Below are positions 57,352-64,000 of a DNA stretch of 64,000 nucleotides, piece by piece. The translations under genes and the position numbers were made by a program. The stretch comes from an uncultured Treponema sp. (GTDB lineage Bacteria > Spirochaetota > Spirochaetia > Treponematales > Treponemataceae). The first letter of the stretch is position 1, and every line of letters begins with the position of its first letter. The stretch is from the NCBI GenBank assembly GCA_946186185.1, contig CAMHMJ010000008.1, positions 34,574 through 98,573 on the forward strand, given 5' to 3'. The notes under the pieces are model-generated. The model saw nothing but the letters and a program-made list of their open reading frames with translations. It was not told the DNA's origin and made no database searches.

Positions 57352-57368
57352 TTTTTATTTGTTACTAT
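57340..57368 (+). promoter_or_regulatory. Sigma70 promoter of the ECF transporter operon
   Basis: TTGACA (57340-57345) - 17 bp - TACTAT (57363-57368). Confidence 0.75.
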
Positions 57369-57379
57369 CAGTAGTAACA
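57360..57379. promoter_or_regulatory. Operator 2, overlapping the -10 of the ECF S-component gene
   Basis: TGTTACT-ATCAGT-AGTAACA; full dyad TTTGTTACTA-TCAG-TAGTAACAAA (57358-57381). Confidence 0.8.
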
Positions 57380-57457
57380 AAACAAGTGAACAATATGTTC
57401 TTCGTCTGCGAAAAGCTTCTGCATAAAATCCGGTTCACTAAAAAAACGAGGTATAAA

Positions 57458-58063
57458 ATGGAAAAACGAGTATTAAACAAGACAGAAAAAAAGGGTATCA
57501 GCCTTCAGGACCTGCTTCTTACAGCAGTTTTACTTGCAGCAGGTGCTGTTCTTAAGTTCTTTGCAGGAACCTTCATCAACTTCTTTGGAATGAAGCCTAA
57601 CTTCATTATCGCAATGTACTGTATGGCAATTGTTCTTATTCAGCCAAAAATCTACTACAGCCTTATTATCGGTCTTCTTGCAGGCGCAATCTGCCAGTTC
57701 TTCCCGGGAACTCCTTACCTGAACTTTGCTTCAGAAGCAGCCGGCGCCCTTGTAATGGGAGCTTTGATTTTTATTCCTGCAAAAAACAAGGGAATGAAAA
57801 TTGCACTTTCAGCAATCACAACCTTTATCAGCACAGTAATTTCCGGTGGACTTTACACAGTTCTCCTCTTTGTATTCATCAAATCTGACCCGTCTGCAAT
57901 GGCAGCATACGTTCCGATCGTACTTGGAACTGCAACCCTGAATGCCATCATCGTAGGCGCCCTCTACGCACCGCTGATGAAAGCCCTCAAAAAAGAAATA
58001 GTAACAACTGACAAAGCCGAAAACGCGGACACAGAAAAAACAGACGAAGAAAAGACAGAGTAA
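57458..58063 (+). CDS. ECF transporter S component, TrpP-like (predicted tryptophan transporter)
   Basis: TAVLLAAGAVLKFFAG...FFGMKPNFIIAMYCMAIVL; followed by ECF A-A and T genes; substrate is inference. Confidence 0.7.
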   Translation: MEKRVLNKTEKKGISLQDLLLTAVLLAAGAVLKFFAGTFINFFGMKPNFIIAMYCMAIVLIQPKIYYSLIIGLLAGAICQFFPGTPYLNFASEAAGALVMGALIFIPAKNKGMKIALSAITTFISTVISGGLYTVLLFVFIKSDPSAMAAYVPIVLGTATLNAIIVGALYAPLMKALKKEIVTTDKAENADTEKTDEEKTE

Positions 58064-58089
58064 ATAGAACGAACAGCGAGTTATAAAAA

Positions 58090-58110
58090 TTGCCGTGCCA
58101 GTCACGGCAA
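58090..58110 (+). terminator. Intra-operon hairpin (possible attenuator or processing site)
   Basis: TTGCCGTG-ccagt-CACGGCAA followed by ACTTTATTTT. Confidence 0.5.
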
Positions 58111-58133
58111 ACTTTATTTTACAGGAACTTCAA

Positions 58134-59873
58134 ATGATTGAAATACAGGAACTGACATTCAAATACGCCGGGGCAGAAAAAAACGCCCTCGAAAAAATCT
58201 CCCTTAATATAGAAAAAGGCGGCTTTGTTGGAATCATCGGCGAATCTGGTGCAGGAAAAACAACCCTCCTGAACAGCATAAACGGCCTGATTCCCCACCA
58301 CTACAACGGAGATTTTTACGGAAGCGTAAAGGTTTGCGGCTGCGACACCTTTGAAACCAACGCCGGCGAGCTTGCTCTCAAGGTTGGTTCCGTATTTCAG
58401 GACATAGAAAGCCAGCTGACAGGATATTTTGTTGAAGACGAAATCCTGTTCGGACTTGAAAACTTTGGAATTCCTGCTGAAAAAATTGAAAAACGAATCA
58501 CTGAGGCCCTTGAAACTCTGGGGATTTCAGAGTTACGCCACCGGGAGCTTTCTTCCCTCAGTGGCGGACAGAAACAGAAGGTTATTTTTGCGGCAATTCT
58601 TGCCCTGGAACCGGAAATTCTTGTTCTGGACGAACCGACCGGCGAGCTTGACCCGGCCTCTTCCGTTCAGATTTTCAGCCTGCTTAAAAAACTCAACGAA
58701 GAAAAGGGAATCACAATCGTAATCGCGGAACAGAAAATCATGCTGCTGTGCGAATATGTAAAAAAACTGGTTGTTCTGGAAAAAGGAACCTGCGTTCACT
58801 ATGGCGAAATCCGAAGCACCCTTACCCATCAGAAGGAAATGGAAGAAGCCGGAATCAACTGCCCTCGCGTTCTGACACTCACCGGTAAACTGATGAAAGA
58901 AAAGCTGGTGCCGGAAGGAACAACGGAGGAAGACCGCATCTGCCTGAATCCAAAGGAAGCGGCGGTGTTTGTAAAAAAAGCAATTGGAAATAAAGTGACG
59001 TCTGGAAGTGCGGATTCCATCGCTGAAAGAAGTGCCGGAACAACTGCCTCGTCTTCTTCCACAAGTGCAGAAACCGTTCTTGAGTTCAAAAATGTAAGCT
59101 TTTCATACAACGAAACTGCCAATGTAAAGGATCTGAATGTTCAGATTAAAAAAGGCGACTTCGTTTCAATAATCGGTTCAAACGGCGCCGGAAAATCAAC
59201 TTTCTCAAAGCTCTGCAACGGACTTTTAAAACCTTCCACGGGGGATGTAGAAGTTCTTGGAAAAAATACTAAAAAACAGAAGGTCAGCGCCATTGCAAAG
59301 CACATCGGCTTTTTGTTCCAGAACCCTGACCGCCAGATCTGCTGTTCAACAGTTCGGGAAGAAATTGCCTTCAGCTTAAAAAACAATAAAATCCCTGAAA
59401 AAGAAATAAAAGCACGGGTAGAAAAAACTCTGGAAGAGTTCGGTTTTAACCCGGACATGGAGCCCTTCAATATGAGCCGCGGTCAGCGCCAGCGCCTTTG
59501 CCTTGCCTGCCTTATTGCACTGAACCCGGAAATTCTGATTCTTGACGAACCGACCACCGGACTTGACTACCGGGAGTGTATGGAAGTAATGGAAAAAATC
59601 CGAAAGCTGAACGAAAACGGAACCACTGTAATTATGGTCTGCCACGATATGGAAGTTGTTCTTGATTTTGCAAAAAAAATCGTGGTAATGAACCGGGGTC
59701 AGATTCTTGCAGAAGGTGAAACCCGCAGCATTTTGAAAGATAAGGCGCTTCTTGATAAAGCCCGACTTCTTCCTCCGCAGATTGCCCAGGTTTCTTTCCT
59801 TTTAGGAAAGGATTTTGAAGGAATCTTTACAGATGAAGAAATGATTAACCGCATAAAGGAAATACGGGCATAA
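58134..59873 (+). CDS. ECF transporter energy-coupling ATPase, fused A-A' (two ABC domains)
   Basis: Two Walker A motifs (GESGAGKTT, GSNGAGKST), two signature regions (LSGGQKQKV, MSRGQRQRL), two Walker B motifs. Confidence 0.93.
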   Translation: MIEIQELTFKYAGAEKNALEKISLNIEKGGFVGIIGESGAGKTTLLNSINGLIPHHYNGDFYGSVKVCGCDTFETNAGELALKVGSVFQDIESQLTGYFVEDEILFGLENFGIPAEKIEKRITEALETLGISELRHRELSSLSGGQKQKVIFAAILALEPEILVLDEPTGELDPASSVQIFSLLKKLNEEKGITIVIAEQKIMLLCEYVKKLVVLEKGTCVHYGEIRSTLTHQKEMEEAGINCPRVLTLTGKLMKEKLVPEGTTEEDRICLNPKEAAVFVKKAIGNKVTSGSADSIAERSAGTTASSSSTSAETVLEFKNVSFSYNETANVKDLNVQIKKGDFVSIIGSNGAGKSTFSKLCNGLLKPSTGDVEVLGKNTKKQKVSAIAKHIGFLFQNPDRQICCSTVREEIAFSLKNNKIPEKEIKARVEKTLEEFGFNPDMEPFNMSRGQRQRLCLACLIALNPEILILDEPTTGLDYRECMEVMEKIRKLNENGTTVIMVCHDMEVVLDFAKKIVVMNRGQILAEGETRSILKDKALLDKARLLPPQIAQVSFLLGKDFEGIFTDEEMINRIKEIRA

Positions 59874-59913
59874 ACTTGCAAAGGTAAAACAACTTTAGAT
59901 TAAATATAGGTCG

Positions 59914-60100
59914 CAGCGGTTACATTGCCGCTTCTTCCAGAGGTAAGCCTAAAAATTGCTTTCGCAATTTTCTTAACGGCTTGCTATTAATCAGGAAGCA
60001 GCACAGCTGCTTTCAATAAGATGTAAAGCTAAAAAATTGCTGCATCGCAATTTTTTTTAACGCTTTGCTATTAAACAGAGAGCGCTCTGACCGGCGCTCT
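59914..60100 (+). ncRNA. Candidate tandem structured RNA element in the ecfA-ecfT intergenic region
   Basis: Two ~80-nt-spaced copies of GTAARSC-[AAAATTGC hairpin]-TTAAC-GSYTTGC-TATTAAWCAG separated and flanked by GC-rich hairpins. Confidence 0.55.
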
Positions 60101-60116
60101 CACACAGGAGATACAA

Positions 60117-60911
60117 ATGAAAGGATTTTTAGACTACTTACCGGGAAACTCAGTTTTACACAGACTTCACCCGCTTATAAAAATTTTAGCGTCGATTCTG
60201 ATTTGCGCAGCAGCATTCTGCTCTTCAAATTATTTTTATCTTACAGGAATCCTGCTTTTCAATCTCCTTATGGGCCTTGTAGGAAATTTTTCCGGAAAAA
60301 ATACAGGCTCCAGAAGCAACGGACTTTTTAAGCGAACCCTGGGAATCTTAAACGGACTTATCAAAATGTCGGTTTTCCTCTTCATCCTTCAGCTCCTTGC
60401 AATCCGAACCGGCAATGTGATTTTCAGCATCAAGGGCTTTGGCATTACAGACATCGCCCTTCAGAAGGCGCTGCTTCTGGTTCTTCGCCTTATGGGAGCC
60501 ACACTTCCCCTTTCAATTTTGATTTCAGTTACCAACCTGAACGACCTTTCAAATACACTGGTAAAATATCTGCACATTCCGTATAAATACGCCTTCACCT
60601 TTACCAGCGCAATCCGCTTCATTCCGGTTTTCTCCACAGAAATGAGCGGCATCATCGAATCCCAGAAGGCCCGTGGCATCGACTTTGAAATCAAAAACCC
60701 CTTCAAAAAGTTCGGAATGATTCTTCCCCTCTGCTTCCCGCTCCTGATTTCTTCCGTACGAAAAATCGAGTCCACCGCCACCGCCGCCGAACTCCGCGGC
60801 TTCTACCTCAGAACCCGCGCCTGCTGCACAAAAAGCTATCCTGTTCATTTTTGTGACATCGTATTTATTCTGATAACCGGCGGACTTCTGGCTGGAGCCA
60901 TTCTGGTGTAA
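60117..60911 (+). CDS. ECF transporter T component (EcfT)
   Basis: RLHPLIKILASILICAAAF; VSVTNL-type core; SQKARGIDFEIKNPFKKF and AELRGF motifs. Confidence 0.9.
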   Translation: MKGFLDYLPGNSVLHRLHPLIKILASILICAAAFCSSNYFYLTGILLFNLLMGLVGNFSGKNTGSRSNGLFKRTLGILNGLIKMSVFLFILQLLAIRTGNVIFSIKGFGITDIALQKALLLVLRLMGATLPLSILISVTNLNDLSNTLVKYLHIPYKYAFTFTSAIRFIPVFSTEMSGIIESQKARGIDFEIKNPFKKFGMILPLCFPLLISSVRKIESTATAAELRGFYLRTRACCTKSYPVHFCDIVFILITGGLLAGAILV

Positions 60912-61015
60912 AAAAAGTATGCAATTTTCACCACATATTATAGATGGGGTTCAAGACCAGTAATCCAGCCGGGGCGATTCTGCTGTAGATCAGGTGACGG
61001 CTTTACCGGGAAAAA

Positions 61016-61585
61016 TTACTTCCGGATATTCTTGTACCCCAGCCTGACTTCCCGCAGCCACTTTTCCGACTCGCCATAAATGTTATAAACCGAATTGTAC
61101 TTATCTCCCCAGAATCTATACATATCGTAATTGTTCGTGCTTCCCTGAGGCTCCACATAAACCCAGATCTGATAAAACCGCACTCGCACAAAAAGATGAT
61201 TCATGCCGGTATTTTTATTTACATTGCGAACAATTTCACAATCAGCACGGTTATCGGGGTAAATAATATCCCACACCGATTTGAAATAAGTGGCATAATC
61301 AATGCAGTTGGTTAAATCATCCCGGTTTATGTCCGTCATTTTCTTGGGTTTCGTCATAAGAACCGTTTTGATGTATTCATCAGCAATAGGAGAGTGGCTG
61401 TTAGGTCTGGCCCCCGCTGTATCAGAAGGTCTGGAATCCTGAGAAAACGAAAATCCAGCCCCCTCGAAACCGGGAAAACTGTCCTCCTCAGAAAAAGTCA
61501 CGGGCGCACATAAAATCAAGGGCAGCACAAACAGCGCGATTTTTGACAATTTGAAATTAATAAATCCAGTGAAATTGTTTTTCAT
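61016..61585 (-). CDS. Hypothetical secreted protein, possible transglutaminase-like fold
   Basis: Signal peptide; NCIDYATYFKSVW ... MNHLFVRVRF ... YVEPQ. Confidence 0.65.
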   Translation of the reverse strand: MKNNFTGFINFKLSKIALFVLPLILCAPVTFSEEDSFPGFEGAGFSFSQDSRPSDTAGARPNSHSPIADEYIKTVLMTKPKKMTDINRDDLTNCIDYATYFKSVWDIIYPDNRADCEIVRNVNKNTGMNHLFVRVRFYQIWVYVEPQGSTNNYDMYRFWGDKYNSVYNIYGESEKWLREVRLGYKNIRK

Positions 61586-61705
61586 ACCTTGCCTCCTGTA
61601 TATACAAGATAAGGTAAAGCTATTCCCAAGTCACGGGAATAATAATGAAAAACATGCAAAAACAAACCATTTTCTCTTCAACAGAATATATGCTATAATG
61701 CCCCT

Positions 61706-63280
61706 ATGAACGAAAGATTTTTACCCATTGGAATTCAGGATTTTGAAAAGCTCCGTAACGGAAATTATATTTACGTTGATAAGACTCAATACATTTACAA
61801 CCTGACTCGGACAAGTACGCCTTACTTCTTGAGCCGTCCCCGCCGCTTCGGAAAAAGTCTTCTGCTTTCTACAATGGAAGCATATTTTCAGGGTAAAAAA
61901 GAACTTTTTAAAGGCCTTGCAATTGAGAAACTCGAAAAAGACTGGACTCAATATCCGGTAATCAAAATCAGTTTTGGAATCGGCTCCTACGCAAATACGG
62001 AAATCTTTCATGCAGTTCTTGACGACATGCTTTCACGCATTGAAAAAGAGCTGGGAATCGAAAAAAACTCAGATGTTCCTTCAGTAAGGTTAAGTAATCT
62101 GATTCATTCTGCCTACGAAAAATATAAAAAACAGGTTGTAATCATAATCGACGAATACGACAAACCTGTTTTAGACGCAATCTACACCGATTTTGAAGAG
62201 AAAAACCGTGAAGAACTGAGGGCATTTTACAGTCCCCTTAAAGAATGTGACAAATACATAAGATTTTTGTTCATAACCGGCATTACAAAAATCAGCCATT
62301 TGAACATTTTCAGCGGATTGAACCAGTTGGACGATATAAGCCTTACAGCTCAGTACTCTGCAATCTGCGGAATTTCTGAAGAAGAACTGGACAAATACTT
62401 CAAGCCGGAAATAGAAGCCCTTGCAAAACATGAAGAATCTTCAGTAGAGGAAATTAAGGCATATCTCAAGAAAATGTACGACGGATACCACTTCTGCCAC
62501 AATGTCGAGGGAGTTTACAACCCATTCTGCCTCTTAAAAAGCCTCAAGTATCAGGATTTCGGCTATTACTGGTTTGAAAGCGGAACTCCAAGTCTTCTGA
62601 TAAAAGCCCTTCAAAACCAGCCACTTGAACTTTCAACGATGGTAAACGGCCGCCGTGTAGACGAAATACACTTCCGCGAATACGACCCCTCAAGCCGGAA
62701 CATACTTCCGGTATTTTACCAGAGCGGCTACCTTACAATCAAAGACTTTGACAAAACCGACCGCACCTATCTTCTTGATTTCCCGAACCGTGAAGTGGAA
62801 AAATGCTTTCTTGAAGTTCTGCTCAACAAATATCTTACAATTCCCTACGACGACATGGGACTTGAAATCAGCAACCTGAAGGATGCAATCCGCCTTAAAG
62901 ATGTTGACCGGATTTTCACCCTCATAAAAGCCGCCGTTGCCGACCTTCCAACGATTGTTCAGAAAGACATCTGCGAAAACTACTACGAATCCGTAACTCA
63001 CCTGATTTTCCGCCTGACCGGCTTCCGCGTAACTTCAGAATTGCAGTCCGTTAACGGAAGAAGCGACATCGTTCTAGAAACAAACGACGCCGTCTTCATT
63101 TTCGAGCTTAAAATGGACAAAGGAAAAGACGCATCTATAATTGCAGACGAAGCACTGGCTCAAATTGATGCCAAAGGTTATGCCGACCGTTTTACAGTCA
63201 GCGGAAAATCCATGCATAAAACCGGAGTTGTTTTCTCCAGCGAAGGAAAGGGTCTGATTTTATGGAAGGTAGAAAAATAA
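61706..63280 (+). CDS. AAA-ATPase-like / PD-(D/E)XK nuclease-like protein (AAA-ATPase_like + DUF1703 type)
   Basis: MNERFLPIGIQDFEKLRNGNYIYVDKTQYIYNL; RPRRFGKSLLLSTMEAYF; VVIIIDEYDKPV; C-terminal GRSDIVLETNDAVFIFELKMDK. Confidence 0.92.
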   Translation: MNERFLPIGIQDFEKLRNGNYIYVDKTQYIYNLTRTSTPYFLSRPRRFGKSLLLSTMEAYFQGKKELFKGLAIEKLEKDWTQYPVIKISFGIGSYANTEIFHAVLDDMLSRIEKELGIEKNSDVPSVRLSNLIHSAYEKYKKQVVIIIDEYDKPVLDAIYTDFEEKNREELRAFYSPLKECDKYIRFLFITGITKISHLNIFSGLNQLDDISLTAQYSAICGISEEELDKYFKPEIEALAKHEESSVEEIKAYLKKMYDGYHFCHNVEGVYNPFCLLKSLKYQDFGYYWFESGTPSLLIKALQNQPLELSTMVNGRRVDEIHFREYDPSSRNILPVFYQSGYLTIKDFDKTDRTYLLDFPNREVEKCFLEVLLNKYLTIPYDDMGLEISNLKDAIRLKDVDRIFTLIKAAVADLPTIVQKDICENYYESVTHLIFRLTGFRVTSELQSVNGRSDIVLETNDAVFIFELKMDKGKDASIIADEALAQIDAKGYADRFTVSGKSMHKTGVVFSSEGKGLILWKVEK

Positions 63281-63373
63281 CTGCTTAAAAATAATCCGGG
63301 CGTGCCGGCACCGGAGTAGCTCCGCTGCCGTCGGGCTTTCCGCCATATCCTGTAATATTTTTAATACTCGATT

Positions 63374-63480
63374 GAGTTCAGATGGATTCAGATAAGTAAA
63401 TTTTATGACTTTTTGCCTAGATATTTTTAATTTAGCACAAAAATCGAAAAAGTTCTATTCATTTTGATTCATCTGAACTC
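63374..63480. repeat. Inverted repeat in the intergenic region between two ATPase genes
   Basis: GAGTTCAGATG (63374-63384)/CATCTGAACTC (63470-63480). Confidence 0.7.
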
Positions 63481-63664
63481 ACTCAATTCTAGATTTTACT
63501 TAAGGTCTTTACTTAAAATGGAGTACTATATTGGAATAATTTTTCTTTCAAGTATATCTAATTTAAACTTCAATAAATTCGTAGGCCGTAGGTTTTTGGC
63601 CTGCTGCCCATGTATGATAATTGGTTATCCATTCATTGACACCAACATATACCCGTGTTATTAT

Positions 63665-63714
63665 CCTTAATTAGAGATGAAACATAAAAAATATCGACTC
63701 ATCTCTAATTAAGG
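63665..63714. repeat. Perfect 16-bp inverted repeat next to an ATPase start codon
   Basis: CCTTAATTAGAGATGA (63665-63680)/TCATCTCTAATTAAGG (63699-63714). Confidence 0.88.
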
Positions 63715-63723
63715 AATAAGGTT

Positions 63724-64000
63724 ATGATTGGTCGAAAAAAAGAGATTGCTGAATTAAACAAGCTTTATGATAAAAACAATGCAGAATTTGTTGCGATTTA
63801 TGGCCGCCGCCGTGTAGGAAAAACATTCCTTGTTGATGAAACTTTTGCAGGTCGCATTACATTCAGACATGCCGGCCTTGCACCAAACAAAGATGATGCA
63901 AAAGGTCAGATGAAAAATCAGCTTGAACACTTTTATAAATCTCTACTCCTTCATGGAATGGAAGAATGCGATAAACCAAAATCATGGCTTGATGCATTTT
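63724..64000 (+). CDS. ATPase of the archaeal-type AAA / DUF234 family (3' end outside window)
   Basis: MIGRKKEIAELNKLYDKNNAEFVAIYGRRRVGKTFLVDETF (Walker A GRRRVGKT); frame open to window end. Confidence 0.85.
   Translation, partial: MIGRKKEIAELNKLYDKNNAEFVAIYGRRRVGKTFLVDETFAGRITFRHAGLAPNKDDAKGQMKNQLEHFYKSLLLHGMEECDKPKSWLDAF

Noticed and set aside
57332-57379. Assignment of the paired dyads to a TrpR- or BirA-type operator
   Set aside because: Only superficial resemblance to the E. coli TrpR core (ACTA...TAGT) and half-site spacing does not match BirA sites; no regulator is named
57392-57457. Trp leader-peptide attenuator
   Set aside because: In-frame leader MFFVCEKLLHKIRFTKKTRYK contains no Trp codon

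Overview
Spirochaete chromosome window; Treponema-like on gene content (inference, no 16S present). Most of it is ordinary chromosome on both strands: GH13 amylases/malQ, a TolC/MacA/MacB-type exporter, thrC, pepT, murA, cysS, an ECF sigma/anti-sigma pair, an archaeal/spirochaete-type UMP kinase, XPB helicase plus partner, CotH, an MCP, and an ECF transporter (S component, fused A-A, T). A visibly AT-richer accessory block (~26.4-32.8 kb) holds an XRE regulator, a 1463-aa InlB-repeat/BspA-LRR lipoprotein and two overlapping small membrane-protein genes. No rRNA, tRNA or CRISPR was recognised. The strongest unexplained signals are non-coding: (i) a divergent mcp/ECF-S regulatory region with two copies of a palindrome TGTTWCT-N6-AGWAACA sitting on the -35 and -10 boxes of a near-consensus promoter, plus a related palindrome in the mcp promoter; (ii) an ~80-nt tandemly repeated structured element with compensatory changes between the ecfA and ecfT genes; (iii) a dispersed family of intergenic palindromic elements whose outer stem shows compensatory variation. 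All family names come from reading the proteins, without database searches.
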